Below are positions 38,442-48,968 of a stretch of DNA of 50,480 nucleotides, in pieces. The position numbers and the translations under genes are program-made. Below the pieces are notes generated by a model. That model saw nothing but the letters and a program-made list of their open reading frames with translations. It was not told where the DNA came from and ran no database searches. Origin of the DNA: Bacteroidales bacterium (lineage in GTDB: Bacteria; Bacteroidota; Bacteroidia; Bacteroidales; UBA1556); contig JAGLCR010000055.1 in NCBI GenBank assembly GCA_023146135.1, forward strand, positions 1 through 50,480. The letters run 5' to 3'. Position 1 is the first letter of the stretch, and each line of letters starts with the position of its first letter.

Positions 38442-39224
38442 TTATTGTTTCATATATCCACGCATTATACCTCGCTTCGAATTTGTGATAAAAGATATAA
38501 TCTCATCACGTTCTTTGGAAGCCGGCATTTCAGCTTCAATAATATTCACCGCTTGGGAAACATTATTTTTTTGCTGGAATAAAATTCGATAAATATTTTG
38601 TACTTCATTAATTTTCTCTGAAGTAAATCCTCTTCGGCGCAAGCCAATAGAGTTAATACCCACATAGGAAATAGGCTCACGAGCCGCTTTTACGTATGGT
38701 GGAATATCTTTACGAACCAATGAACCTCCCGAAATCATGGAGTGCGAACCAATATTTACAAATTGATGAACCGCAACCATTCCTCCAATTATTGCATAAT
38801 CATCAACCGTAATATGCCCTGCCAAAGTGGATACATTGGCCAATATGCAATTGTTACCAATAATACAATCGTGAGCTACGTGCACATAAGCCATCAAAAG
38901 ATTGTTGTTGCCAACCACCGTTTCCATATTAGCGACCGTTCCACGATTTATTGTTACAAACTCTCGAATAATATTATTGTCACCAATACGTACAATAGAT
39001 TCTTCCCCACCAAACTTCAAGTCTTGTGGAATAGCAGAAATAACTGCTCCAGGAAAAATTTTATTATTTTTTCCAATTCGAGCACCTTCCATAATGGTAA
39101 CATTAGAACCAATCCAGGTTCCTTCACCAATTTCTACATTCTTATGAATTGTTACAAATGGTTCTATCACAACGGTTGCTGCAATTTTGGCCTGCGGATG
39201 TACAAATGCTAATGGTTGATTCAT
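38442..39224 (-). CDS. lpxA: Acyl-ACP--UDP-N-acetylglucosamine O-acyltransferase
   Basis: This 260-residue enzyme catalyses the first step of lipid A synthesis, transferring a 3-hydroxyacyl chain from ACP to UDP-GlcNAc in the cytoplasm. The left-handed hexapeptide-repeat helix covers about 1-190, with the catalytic His in AYVHVAHDCIIG. The C-terminal helical domain includes YVGINSIGLRRRGF, a LpxA signature. The length is typical. It is the last gene of the lpxD-lpxC/fabZ-lpxA order, 65 bases after lpxC/fabZ. Confidence 0.97.
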   Translation of the reverse strand: MNQPLAFVHPQAKIAATVVIEPFVTIHKNVEIGEGTWIGSNVTIMEGARIGKNNKIFPGAVISAIPQDLKFGGEESIVRIGDNNIIREFVTINRGTVANMETVVGNNNLLMAYVHVAHDCIIGNNCILANVSTLAGHITVDDYAIIGGMVAVHQFVNIGSHSMISGGSLVRKDIPPYVKAAREPISYVGINSIGLRRRGFTSEKINEVQNIYRILFQQKNNVSQAVNIIEAEMPASKERDEIISFITNSKRGIMRGYMKQ

Positions 39225-39289
39225 GTTTCTTAATTTTTCTATTATGGTAATAGTATGAGTATTACTTATTGATAATCATACTATAATAA

Positions 39290-40678
39290 TTATTTTTTCT
39301 TTACAATTTGCGCAAGCATGTCTGCTTCCATCACTAGTTTATCACCAACCCAAGCTCTTCCACCCATATGGCAAAGTCCACGGCGTATCGGTGATAATAA
39401 ATCTAGTTGAAAAATTATGGTATCTCCAGGGACAACTTTTTGGCGCAAGCGAACGTTATCAATTTTTAAGAAATAAGTAACATAATTCTCTGGGTCTTTC
39501 AGTCCACTCATAATTAAAATTCCACCACATTGAGCCATTGCTTCTATCTGCAATACCGCAGGCATAACAGGCTCATCAGGAAAGTGGCCAACAAAGAATG
39601 GCTCGTTCATAGTTACACTCTTCAATCCCACAACACGAGTTTCAGACATATCCAACACTTTGTCTACCAGCAAGAAAGGAGGACGGTGAGGAAGTAATTT
39701 TTTAATATCACTTATATCATAAAGAGGTTTTTTATTGGGGTCGTACTTAGGCGCTCCTGAAGTTTTTTTCTTGATATAAGCACGGATTTTTTTTGCAAAC
39801 GCTACATTTGTAGGATGCCCTGGTCGTACAGCTATTATTCGACCTCTTACTCTATGTCCAATCAATGCTAAATCGCCAATCACATCAAGTAACTTATGAC
39901 GTGCAGCCTCGTTATCATACGACAACTCAAGATTGTTCAAAATACCTCTTTGAGCAACTTTAACTGAAGGTTTATTAAATAAAGTAGCCAAACGTTCTAG
40001 CTCTTTATCCGATACCTTTTTGTTTACAAATACAATTGCATTACTTAGATCTCCCCCTTTAATAAGGTTATTATCTAGAAGAAATTCCAATTCATGTAGA
40101 AAAACAAAAGTACGGCAAGGAGCAATCTCCTTTTCAAAATCATGAATGCAGTTTAACTCAGCATTTTGGGTGCCTAATACATCAGTGTTATAATCAATCA
40201 TCACCGAATATCGACGTTTCTCATCTGGAATTATTGTCATTTCAGTACTGCGTTCATCATCAGTAAAACTGATTACCTCATCCAAATCAAAATAGACACG
40301 ATCTTCATCTTGCTCTTCAAAACCCGCTTCACGTAATGCATTAACATACTGAATACTACTACCATCCAAAATTGGCGCTTCATCATGGTCCATTTCGATA
40401 ATTACATTATCAATATCAAGACCCACTAAAGCGGCTAATACATGTTCAATGGTTGTAACTCGAGCACCTTTATACTCCAAGGTTGTTCCTCGAGAGGTAT
40501 CAACTACATAATCTACTAAGGCCGGAAATTCAGGCTGTCCTTCCAAATCAATTCTTCTAAACATAAAACCCGTATTGGGTTTAGCTGGTTTAAAATTAAG
40601 AGTTACATTAACTCCTGTATGAAGTCCTATTCCAGAAATACTAATTTCTTTCTTAAGTGTTACTTGTTTTTCACTCAT
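39290..40678 (-). CDS. lpxC/fabZ: Bifunctional UDP-3-O-acyl-GlcNAc deacetylase / 3-hydroxyacyl-ACP dehydratase
   Basis: This 462-residue fusion is typical of Bacteroidota. The N-terminal LpxC part (about 1-300) is the zinc-dependent deacetylase that commits lipid A synthesis. It shows TTIEHVLAALVGLDIDN, DHDEAPILDGSS and HKLLDVIGDLAL with GHPTN. The C-terminal FabZ part (about 315-462) dehydrates 3-hydroxyacyl-ACP and has LLPHRPPFLLVDKV and the catalytic GHFPDEPVMPAV. Both activities act on the same acyl pool. It sits between lpxD and lpxA, with a 234-base gap upstream that includes a candidate minus-strand -7 box (TACTTTTG, forward 40733-40740). Confidence 0.97.
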   Translation of the reverse strand: MSEKQVTLKKEISISGIGLHTGVNVTLNFKPAKPNTGFMFRRIDLEGQPEFPALVDYVVDTSRGTTLEYKGARVTTIEHVLAALVGLDIDNVIIEMDHDEAPILDGSSIQYVNALREAGFEEQDEDRVYFDLDEVISFTDDERSTEMTIIPDEKRRYSVMIDYNTDVLGTQNAELNCIHDFEKEIAPCRTFVFLHELEFLLDNNLIKGGDLSNAIVFVNKKVSDKELERLATLFNKPSVKVAQRGILNNLELSYDNEAARHKLLDVIGDLALIGHRVRGRIIAVRPGHPTNVAFAKKIRAYIKKKTSGAPKYDPNKKPLYDISDIKKLLPHRPPFLLVDKVLDMSETRVVGLKSVTMNEPFFVGHFPDEPVMPAVLQIEAMAQCGGILIMSGLKDPENYVTYFLKIDNVRLRQKVVPGDTIIFQLDLLSPIRRGLCHMGGRAWVGDKLVMEADMLAQIVKKK

Positions 40679-40912
40679 AAACTATTATATCTGTTTAATA
40701 TATTGTGTGCTTATCGACTATAGATAATCGACAAAAGTAACAATTTATTTTGTTTGCTTTAGAATTTAATAGCTCAATAATGCTTATATACAGAAGTTCA
40801 ATTGAATACAAGCTCTCTAAGCATACTTCAATCTATCATAAAGATACTTGTGGCAACAAGATAATATCAGAAATTTATGTAAAGAGATAATTGATAATTA
40901 TCTCAAAAAGAA

Positions 40913-41953
40913 TTATTTAGACTTCAATATTTTGAGTTCCTTTTCCAAATCGCTAATGCGTTGTGCTAATTTTGGAAGTTTACGGAAAAATACATAGGAT
41001 TGTAAGAATGACTTATGAGCAAAGGAAGGGGCTCCCATTTGCACATCATTTTCTTTCTTTATACTTGAAGCAACACCAGCTGTAGCTGCAAGTTTCACTC
41101 CATCAGCAATTTGAATATGGCCTGCAATAGCCACTTGTCCGCCAAACATGCAGTTTTTTCCTATTTTCGTTGATCCAGCAATTCCTGATTGAGCAGCAAT
41201 GACTGTATTTCCTCCTACCTCTACATTATGTGCAATTTGTACTAGATTATCCAATTTCACTCCACGACGAATAATAGTTGAACCCATCGTAGCACGATCT
41301 ATAGTCGTATTAGCTCCAACCTCAACACGGTCTTCTAAAATCACATTTCCAATTTGAGCAATCTTTTGGTAATCATCTCCTGATTGAGGAGCAAAACCAA
41401 ATCCATCTGCCCCAATCACAACTCCAGCATGAATAGTACATTCATTTCCAATAACACAATCAAATAATATTTTAACACCTGGGTATATTCTACAATCATT
41501 TCCCAATTTAACATTGTCACCTATATAGGCTTGTGGGAAAATCTTACAGTCGTTACCAATTACAGCATCGGGGCCAATGTAAGCAAACTCGCCGATGTAT
41601 ACATTATCGCCAATAGTAGCTGTTTCATGAATAAATGCTTGAGTTGATATGCCTGTACGCTTCATTTCGCGAGCCTCGCTATATGCATTAAGTAATTGAG
41701 CAAATGCAGCGTAGGAGTCTTCCACTTTAATCATGGTGGCTTTTACTTCTTTTTCAGGAACAAATGAATCATTAACTATTACCACTGAGGCATCAGTAGA
41801 ATATAAATAATGATTGTAAATTGGGTTGGAAAGAAAAGAAAGACTTCCCTCCTTACCTTCTTCTATTTTACTAAGTGTAAGTACTTTTGCCTCTGGGTCT
41901 CCGATAATTTCACCATTAATCCAAGATGCGATTTTCTCTGCTGTAAACTCCAT
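40913..41953 (-). CDS. lpxD: UDP-3-O-acylglucosamine N-acyltransferase
   Basis: This 346-residue enzyme adds the second 3-hydroxyacyl chain in lipid A synthesis. An N-terminal uridine-binding domain (about 1-100, [18 protein letters not shown]) is followed by hexapeptide repeats (about 105-300) with [12 protein letters not shown] and [10 protein letters not shown] (the catalytic His). A C-terminal helical tail (about 310-346) ends it. I start at the ATG at 41953, which fits the family N-terminus; the longer frame to 41998 adds an unlikely hydrophobic leader. It heads the lpx cluster. Confidence 0.95.
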   Translation of the reverse strand: MEFTAEKIASWINGEIIGDPEAKVLTLSKIEEGKEGSLSFLSNPIYNHYLYSTDASVVIVNDSFVPEKEVKATMIKVEDSYAAFAQLLNAYSEAREMKRTGISTQAFIHETATIGDNVYIGEFAYIGPDAVIGNDCKIFPQAYIGDNVKLGNDCRIYPGVKILFDCVIGNECTIHAGVVIGADGFGFAPQSGDDYQKIAQIGNVILEDRVEVGANTTIDRATMGSTIIRRGVKLDNLVQIAHNVEVGGNTVIAAQSGIAGSTKIGKNCMFGGQVAIAGHIQIADGVKLAATAGVASSIKKENDVQMGAPSFAHKSFLQSYVFFRKLPKLAQRISDLEKELKILKSK

Positions 41954-42070
41954 GATACCTATGATTATTTGAAGGCTGCAAGATACTAAAAAAAACAAGT
42001 GTAGTAGAGAAGGTTTTTATGCTCCAATAATGAAATGGTTCACAAAAATAACGCTATTAAAAACCAGTGA

Positions 42071-43606
42071 TTATAATTTCTTCATGAAGCTTAACACCCT
42101 ACTATAATTTATAGTTCTTACTTTAATATAATAAACTCCTCCGTCAAGATTAGAAATATTTAGCTTAATATTTTTAGCATTATCAAAGTCTCTACTAAGC
42201 ACTAATTTCCCGTTTACATCACAAATTTCAATTGTCACTAGCTTTTCAATCTTACTCAAATCAATATTCACAATATCATTACTAGGATTTGGAAATAATT
42301 TTAGTTTAGTGTTATTATTAAAATTTTCGAAACCTACTTCCGTAATTTGAAAGCAAATAGAAGTGTCAGTACAATTGTTATCACTTACAATTACAGCATA
42401 ACTACCATTTGAAGATGCAATAAAAACTTGACTAGTAGCGCCACTAATAGGCGCATTACCATTATTACAATCAATCCATTGATAGTTTGCATTCATCGCA
42501 TTAGATGTAAGTTTAATGCCACTTTTTATTACTGCAATATCAATGGTATTAATGGTGAGATCAATAGTAATCACACTATCACAACCAATAGAATTTGGGA
42601 TAATGTCGGTATAAATATTCGAAACATTCCATACCAAACCACTTGGACTAATGTATTCATTGCAATCCGAAACGTTAATTGAGGAGCTCGTGCTATTATT
42701 GATTGTCAAATTAATTGATATTACACTATCACAACCAGCAGTATTGGGAATTGTATCAATATAATTTCCTCCCATGGTCCAAGTGTAATTACCACTAGGG
42801 CTTGTATAACTATCACAAGCTATAATAGAAATAGAACTAGAACTTCCTGACCCAGCAGTTAAACTTGCACCACTAACCCAATTGGAAGAAGAACCTGATA
42901 ATGAAAAGTTATATAATGTTCCTGAATATGAATTACCCGAATACTCCAAAAGCGAGGTCACCGAGCCATTACTTCCTGATGCTATACCCTGATTAAACTT
43001 ATAATATGCTAAAAGACCCGTTTGTCCACCACAAAACTCAATATCTTTATTTGCAATAAGCTGAGTAAGTGTTCTTGCTGTATTCCAAACTCGTACTTCA
43101 TCAATTGTTCCCTCGAAAGAATTGATACCATCCACACGTTTTCCAATCTGCAAATTAACGGATGTCCCCGTACTAGTAGTGGTAGTAATATTCCCAGCAA
43201 CATCTAGCACTCCATCAACATACAAACTATATTTATTTGTAGCACTAGGATCAAATACTACAGCCACATGATGCCAAACACCATCATTTATTGTAGTAGT
43301 ACCACTTAGGCCACTGCCCCCAACTTCTATTCTGATTGCATTTGACCATAAAACACAAAATGTAAACCTGCCTCCTGTAACAAAAGTTCCCCAGTCGGTT
43401 ATTACATGCTGAACCCCGCCTCCACTACCTGGAACAGAATTCGATGTGGTTTTTATCCAAGCCTCAATCGTTCTAGCATTTGACCCTGATATTCCTGGAA
43501 AAGTAGTTAAAACATAATCATTACTTCCATCAAAATCCAAAGCATTTTGCGCTTGACTAAAAAAAGAAAGAAGAACTAGCATTGATAATAGTAGAATAGA
43601 TTTCAT
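42071..43606 (-). CDS. LamG-domain T9SS-secreted protein
   Basis: This 511-residue protein has a signal peptide (1-19, ending FFSQA). A LamG/concanavalin-like domain (about 20-200, with ALDFDGSNDYV, GVWHHVAVVFD and EVRVWNTARTL) follows. Two related repeats of about 47 residues come next (about 265-355, CDSYTSPSGNYTW and CNEYISPSGLVW, each ending GCDSVI.I.LTIN). These are typical of surface proteins in this phylum. The T9SS tail (about 430-511) contains KLFPNPSNDIVNIDLS and LDGGVYYIKV. It probably binds polysaccharide. It appears to be a single-gene unit. Confidence 0.88.
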   Translation of the reverse strand: MKSILLLSMLVLLSFFSQAQNALDFDGSNDYVLTTFPGISGSNARTIEAWIKTTSNSVPGSGGGVQHVITDWGTFVTGGRFTFCVLWSNAIRIEVGGSGLSGTTTINDGVWHHVAVVFDPSATNKYSLYVDGVLDVAGNITTTTSTGTSVNLQIGKRVDGINSFEGTIDEVRVWNTARTLTQLIANKDIEFCGGQTGLLAYYKFNQGIASGSNGSVTSLLEYSGNSYSGTLYNFSLSGSSSNWVSGASLTAGSGSSSSISIIACDSYTSPSGNYTWTMGGNYIDTIPNTAGCDSVISINLTINNSTSSSINVSDCNEYISPSGLVWNVSNIYTDIIPNSIGCDSVITIDLTINTIDIAVIKSGIKLTSNAMNANYQWIDCNNGNAPISGATSQVFIASSNGSYAVIVSDNNCTDTSICFQITEVGFENFNNNTKLKLFPNPSNDIVNIDLSKIEKLVTIEICDVNGKLVLSRDFDNAKNIKLNISNLDGGVYYIKVRTINYSRVLSFMKKL

Positions 43607-43748
43607 AGCTTATATATTTAATTAGTTAATTGACAGACAAACAAACACTTAGTATTCCCGGCCTGATTCAGTATAATTGAATTACAAAGATAGCAATTAG
43701 TTATAGTCTTACCAACAACATGATAAATAAAACATTTTAAACCAAAAA

Positions 43749-43779
43749 AAAGCTGCCTTATTTTAATTTAGGCAGCTTT
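43749..43779 (-). terminator. Intrinsic terminator after the phospholipase-D-like gene
   Basis: On the minus strand, a 10-bp stem (AAAGCTGCCT / AGGCAGCTTT; arms 43749-43758 and 43770-43779) is followed by a long U-run (fwd A-run 43744-43750). It lies 20 bases beyond the stop. Confidence 0.9.
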
Positions 43780-43799
43780 CAATAAATTTACTAATATTT

Positions 43800-46013
43800 C
43801 TACTTTACAATAAAAGTAGCCACATATTGTTTGTCATTATTTCTTAATTGTAGAACATAAGTACCAGGGGCAACACCATCGACGTTTATCGATAGAGTAT
43901 TAAGGCCACTGTGCAATCCATTCTGTTGAGATAAAACAGTACGTCCAGTTAAGTCATAAACTACTACATCGGCTGTAAAGCTATTCTCTGTTTCAATTTC
44001 AACTGAGAATTGTCCATTTGATGGGTTAGGGTAGAGCTTTACCAAACTGGCAAAATCATTTACATCAATACTTACATAGTTTACATCAAAACGTTGTTTG
44101 AATGCTTGATAATAAACATTTGCTAATGTATCATCGTAAATAATTAATGTATTCTCATCATTCTTATTATTTGCCGCATTACTCCAATTATGACATCCAA
44201 CCAATAGAGTAGGATCTGAATTTGTACCTTCGTCAGCAATCATAAATTTGTGGTGCCAAATTCCAGGGGCCAAATTATCTTCAACCATATCATCACCTAA
44301 AAGAGTTTTCAGAAGCCCCCAAACTGTTTGAGAACATTGACCTTCGCTGTTTACCAATATTCTCGTACTTACACTTCGTTGGGTTACGGCATCGTCAATA
44401 GCATAAGCAATGTCGCTACGTGTAATAAGCATAGTACCAATGCTCATATTAGCACTCGCACTATCAATGGTAGATAGAATGTAGTTGTTTGTTCCATCTG
44501 AGGGACTAAAATAGCATTCAACTTTTCTTCCACCAATATCAAAAAGGTGAGGTGTATTATCCATTTTATATGGACCAAACTTGGCATTTGTCAAAGAAGG
44601 AGTTGCGGTGGTAGAACCAAACATCTCATCAAACTCAAGCGTATAGGCTATTGCCAAACTTTTATCCTGAGTAATAATTACGCTATTTGGATCAAGGTTT
44701 ACTTGCCCATCAGTTAGGTTAGTCGAACCCGTCCATAGGTATGAGTTCATCACATCATTAGCATCAAAAATGATAAATTTATTATGCATTAAGCCATATT
44801 CAGAACCTGTTGGACTTCCTATTTTCTTAATTGCAGGCAATAGGCTTTGAATTCCTGTATTATTGGCAGATCCATCAAAAATAACTCGTACTACAACGCC
44901 ACGATTATAGGCTGCATTTAATGCTCCAGAGACACTTGACATATTGTTTTCCACAAAATTGTACATCGTAAAATCAATGGTTGATTGTGCACGATCAATA
45001 TATGCGATAAGGGTATCGTCAATGGCTGTTCCAATATTCATAGCTAATTTATGGGTTTTCACACTGGCATCAATATCTTGATTAAAATAACTGATTATTT
45101 TTCCACTGGAATTAGATGTAGTAATAAAAGTACGTATTGGAGAAAAGGCAGTATCTGACCCTGCTACAGAGAACGCTCTTACATAAACCACTTCTGAAGG
45201 ATTTAAGTTTGGAATCTGTAATGAATGAATTGTATCTGGAGAAAACATATTTGGTAAATGAGAACCTAAGTTTGGTGTACTACCAAAAAATGCTTCTGTT
45301 GTACCGTTAGTATTAGTCGACCATTTGAACGCTACCCATGTATCGGTTCCTTGATAGTGTAATAGGGGTGAGGTCAACCAAATACTGCTTGTAATAATAA
45401 TATCGTTCATATCTCTTAATAGCAATTGGTATCCTGTGTTAGGCCCTGAGTAAGAATGCTGAGTAGCTATTCCAATTAAATTTACTGGGCCTGAAGGTAT
45501 TGTTTGACCAATAAGAGGGTGGTTTGAGCGTACATATATTTTTGAGGTTTCTCCATTTGCCGTGAAGTTGTAGCTTGAATTGCTAGCAAAAGTTCCACCA
45601 GGTGATGTGGTAAATATCGCATTATCAACTTTAACTAATTGACCTTCTTTTGTTTCATCAATTTGCAAAGGTGTTACTAAAACTGGAGCAGGAAGGGTAT
45701 TACTACTGCTTAAAACTGTAAAGCTAGAAACAGGGTCTATCTCCATTAACTCATTATAATCTTTAATGGTTCCTGTGATTAGGATTGAATCGCCACGAAG
45801 CACACCACTCATACTTGAGCTATAGGCTGCAATACCTGCAGTAGTATCTTGAAAATAACGAATACCACCAAGCTCATCGCCATTAGTAATAATACCTTTT
45901 ACGGTAACTGTTGCACCTATACCCAGCGTACGAGCCGAATCGATTGAAATCGTTTGTGCATTTATTCCCAATGCGATAAACATTAGGAGAAAAGTAAAAA
46001 TTTTTGTTTTCAT
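43800..46013 (-). CDS. Phospholipase-D-like enzyme, T9SS-secreted
   Basis: This 737-residue protein has a signal peptide (1-19, ending GINAQ), an OB-fold module (about 22-205, like DUF5689/nuclease OB domains) and a fibronectin-III-like segment (about 215-300). A PLD catalytic region (about 325-640) has two full HxKxxxxD motifs: H410-K412-D417 in GLMHNKFIIFD and H587-K589-D594 in WHHKFMIAD. The T9SS tail (about 655-737, LYPNPSNGQFSVEIE) completes it. PLD-family enzymes split phosphodiester bonds in phospholipids or nucleic acids. The OB fold favours nucleic acid, but this is not proven. It starts 32 bases after the TonB receptor gene, so the two form an operon. Confidence 0.88.
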   Translation of the reverse strand: MKTKIFTFLLMFIALGINAQTISIDSARTLGIGATVTVKGIITNGDELGGIRYFQDTTAGIAAYSSSMSGVLRGDSILITGTIKDYNELMEIDPVSSFTVLSSSNTLPAPVLVTPLQIDETKEGQLVKVDNAIFTTSPGGTFASNSSYNFTANGETSKIYVRSNHPLIGQTIPSGPVNLIGIATQHSYSGPNTGYQLLLRDMNDIIITSSIWLTSPLLHYQGTDTWVAFKWSTNTNGTTEAFFGSTPNLGSHLPNMFSPDTIHSLQIPNLNPSEVVYVRAFSVAGSDTAFSPIRTFITTSNSSGKIISYFNQDIDASVKTHKLAMNIGTAIDDTLIAYIDRAQSTIDFTMYNFVENNMSSVSGALNAAYNRGVVVRVIFDGSANNTGIQSLLPAIKKIGSPTGSEYGLMHNKFIIFDANDVMNSYLWTGSTNLTDGQVNLDPNSVIITQDKSLAIAYTLEFDEMFGSTTATPSLTNAKFGPYKMDNTPHLFDIGGRKVECYFSPSDGTNNYILSTIDSASANMSIGTMLITRSDIAYAIDDAVTQRSVSTRILVNSEGQCSQTVWGLLKTLLGDDMVEDNLAPGIWHHKFMIADEGTNSDPTLLVGCHNWSNAANNKNDENTLIIYDDTLANVYYQAFKQRFDVNYVSIDVNDFASLVKLYPNPSNGQFSVEIETENSFTADVVVYDLTGRTVLSQQNGLHSGLNTLSINVDGVAPGTYVLQLRNNDKQYVATFIVK

Positions 46014-46045
46014 TATATCTATTTCTAATTAATTATTTTTTATTT

Positions 46046-48865
46046 CTAAAAAGTTAAAGCTAAAGAAGTCATAAAACGACGTCCCATACCAAAAAATACG
46101 GTTGCCGAACGGGCATCCGAAGTATTGAATGTTTGACCAGAATACTGATCATTATTTTGTGCATCTGATATATAGGCTTTATCTAAAATGTTAAGCACGA
46201 CAAAAGAAAGGTTAATTCTTGTTTTCTTGATCTTAAACTGATAACCTAAGAAAGCATCCACCGTATAATAATTGGGCAATCGCCAACTTTGCTTTGGATT
46301 ACCATCATCATCAAATGAACCAGGAAATTTCTTTGGGTCTAATGTCATTGGGTCAAACTGCGAGTAGTTTTTACCAAAATAGGTAACAGCACCTTTTATA
46401 TATGCCCCTTTAACAGCATCCCAAGGCAATTGCCAACGAAGACTTTCGCGCAATTGTGTTTGAGCTGCATCGCCAACATAAAGACCTTTAGCATCAAAAT
46501 ACACATTACCTACTACATTTCCTGTATTATCATCGGTAATTTGGGCCGAATCTGACGAAAGCCATTTCCAATCGCCAAAAGATATAACCGTTTCAGACAA
46601 TAAGCCCTTCATTATCTTCCAACCAATTTCTGCTTCAATACCCATATGTAAAGCATCCATTCCATTAATATTTACACTATAAGCAATATCAGTATTGGGA
46701 TCACGATACGAGAAGGCTCGATCAGCAGGTTTATTATTCCATCTAGTAGCATAGGCATTCAAATTAACCGTTACATATCTATTAAAATAACTATACCCTA
46801 TTTCAAATGCGTAAATCTTTTCATTATTTATTTCTTTATACTTACGGTTATAGTTGTCGTATACATTTTGAAAACGAGGAGCCTTATTCAGCATTCCCAC
46901 ATTTACAAATACATTTTGCGATTCGGTGAAATTATAATTTACACCTCCCTTAATAGTATAGCTAGGAATCCATGTCCAATCTGTTTGAGCAGTACGAGCC
47001 TCTGGAGAATTTATTGTGTAGGCTTTACCATCAACTATAAATGTATCTGGCAAATACACAAAGTCGCCAATACTTACATCATATTTCAGCTCATTATAAC
47101 CCACTGCTTGTTCAAATACTTCGCCACCAATTACTAAGTCTTTGTTTTTGAAATAGTCGATACGTTGATATCCTGTAACTGCGGTAGTAACATTAATAAA
47201 CCCACTCCAGGTTCCTTGTTTGTATTTAAGCTGACCAAACAAGCCACCCCAACCTACTTTTCCATCATTATGATAAAGGATAATATCGTCCTTTTGCTTC
47301 AAATAATTAGGATTAGTACGATCGTTTGGCAACATTTTAGTACCCACTTTAGATCTATCATTATAGCTTTGGGCTCCCAACATATCAAATGATTTGCGGT
47401 AATGTTCACCTTTATAATAACGAACATCTATTCCACCACTCAATTGCCAATTCTTGGAAATTTTATAATCTGTAGTGTTTAAGAATCCTATCCAAAAGTG
47501 ATTATTCATTGAGGCACGCAGAATATCATTGGTCGATTTCCCCGTTGCAACACCTTTTTGGTTACCATCATATATTGTTTGGAAATCCATTGAGCCATCA
47601 GGCAAAGGATTGGTAGTATGAGTAAGGCCTGTTCCTCCACCTTGCCCCATCGAAACGTACAGTATATTCGACATATAAACCTTATCACTTATATTCCAAA
47701 AATCGCGTAAGGTAAACATGGGCTTATAATAATAATTCTTCTTTTCACTAAACCTTGATGGGTTTGTTTCGCCATCGGCAGTTCGTGTTAAATAACCCCA
47801 ATGGGCATTATATCGTAAACCTAAATTAGAAGGTAAACCTTTTATATAATCCTTTGGATCAATCCCTTGCTCGGTAGCATAATCTGTATCATACGAATAG
47901 ATAGGTTTTTTATACGAACGCTGGCCATGCTCTTGAGGGGCTCCCATGGTAGAGAAACTAATTAGGTGATTGCCTATTTTTTTATCCACTCGTAAATAGT
48001 AGAAATAACCTTTGGTCCACGTTTGGTCAACCCAACCATTTCCTTGTTTGTAAGAACCTGCAAATGTGATTCCCCAGCCATTTTTCATCTGTCCAGTAGT
48101 AATACCTAAGGAAGTACGTAGAAAGCCATCACTTCCTACCTCTTGTTTCAATTTAAGGTTTCTTTTTGCATCAATACCTTTTGTAATAATATTCATGGTT
48201 CCACCAACTGATGGAAGTGCTAATTTGGAAGCTCCAAGGCCACGTTGCACTTGAATAGATCGAGTAACAATATCCAAACCAAACCAGTTTGACCAATATA
48301 CCCATCCATTTTCCATATCGTTTACGGGCACACCATCAAGCATCACCGCAATATTTCTTTGATTAAACCCCCTAATATTAATACGAGCATCGCCATCACC
48401 ACCACCTTGCTGGGTAGCATATACTCCTGGGGTAGAATTCAAAATCATGGGAAGATCCTGTGAGGCAAGCTCCTCTTCAAGTTGCTTAGGCTGAATAGTT
48501 GAAAACGCAACTGGCGTTTCGCGAGCTTTGGCAATATCAGCAACGATTTCTACTCCATCAAGCATCTCCGTTTCAAGCGAAATATTGACCTTTATATTTG
48601 CCCCATCAACTACCACCTTCTTTTCAATTGGGTTATAACCCACGTAGGAGAATTTAAGATTATAAGTTCCATAAGGAACACTTATTTGAAACTTTCCATT
48701 CACATCTGTTACTACTCCCTTTCCTGGTAAATACATGATATTTACACCTATAAGAGTTTCTCCACTAAGTTTATCGGTTACAACGCCTATTATCTTACCA
48801 CTTTGAGAATAGCCAAAAGCTGATAGTAATAAGAATATCACTAAAAAAGTAAAATTTTTAATCAT
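46046..48865 (-). CDS. TonB-dependent receptor with carboxypeptidase-regulatory-like domain
   Basis: This 939-residue outer-membrane protein has a signal peptide (1-20, ending FGYSQ), a carboxypeptidase-regulatory-like domain (about 22-100, GVVTDKLSGETLIGVNIMYLP) and a TonB plug (about 115-235, with ILNSTPGVYATQ, ARINIRGFNQRNIAVMLDGVP and GGTMNIITKG). The long barrel ends in a phenylalanine (TSLALTF). It lacks an STN domain and is not followed by SusD, so it is an ordinary TonB receptor rather than a SusC. The PLD-like gene follows after 32 bases. Its ligand is unknown; a product of that enzyme, such as phosphate-bearing compounds, is possible. Confidence 0.95.
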   Translation of the reverse strand: MIKNFTFLVIFLLLSAFGYSQSGKIIGVVTDKLSGETLIGVNIMYLPGKGVVTDVNGKFQISVPYGTYNLKFSYVGYNPIEKKVVVDGANIKVNISLETEMLDGVEIVADIAKARETPVAFSTIQPKQLEEELASQDLPMILNSTPGVYATQQGGGDGDARINIRGFNQRNIAVMLDGVPVNDMENGWVYWSNWFGLDIVTRSIQVQRGLGASKLALPSVGGTMNIITKGIDAKRNLKLKQEVGSDGFLRTSLGITTGQMKNGWGITFAGSYKQGNGWVDQTWTKGYFYYLRVDKKIGNHLISFSTMGAPQEHGQRSYKKPIYSYDTDYATEQGIDPKDYIKGLPSNLGLRYNAHWGYLTRTADGETNPSRFSEKKNYYYKPMFTLRDFWNISDKVYMSNILYVSMGQGGGTGLTHTTNPLPDGSMDFQTIYDGNQKGVATGKSTNDILRASMNNHFWIGFLNTTDYKISKNWQLSGGIDVRYYKGEHYRKSFDMLGAQSYNDRSKVGTKMLPNDRTNPNYLKQKDDIILYHNDGKVGWGGLFGQLKYKQGTWSGFINVTTAVTGYQRIDYFKNKDLVIGGEVFEQAVGYNELKYDVSIGDFVYLPDTFIVDGKAYTINSPEARTAQTDWTWIPSYTIKGGVNYNFTESQNVFVNVGMLNKAPRFQNVYDNYNRKYKEINNEKIYAFEIGYSYFNRYVTVNLNAYATRWNNKPADRAFSYRDPNTDIAYSVNINGMDALHMGIEAEIGWKIMKGLLSETVISFGDWKWLSSDSAQITDDNTGNVVGNVYFDAKGLYVGDAAQTQLRESLRWQLPWDAVKGAYIKGAVTYFGKNYSQFDPMTLDPKKFPGSFDDDGNPKQSWRLPNYYTVDAFLGYQFKIKKTRINLSFVVLNILDKAYISDAQNNDQYSGQTFNTSDARSATVFFGMGRRFMTSLALTF

Positions 48866-48914
48866 AATGATCGTATTAAGTTAAGAAATGGGTTAAGCAG
48901 GAAATAATTCAGGC

Positions 48915-48953
48915 AAAAAAAACCTCCTTAATAATAATAAGGAGGTTTTTTTT
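48915..48953. terminator. Strong bidirectional-looking terminator
   Basis: A perfect 16-bp stem (arms 48915-48930 and 48938-48953) encloses a 7-nt loop. Eight A on one side and eight T on the other make a U-run in both directions. It lies 15 bases beyond the lamin-tail gene stop and 50 bases before the TonB receptor start on the same strand, so it separates the two units. Confidence 0.93.
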
Positions 48954-48968
48954 CTAAACCCGAATAAA

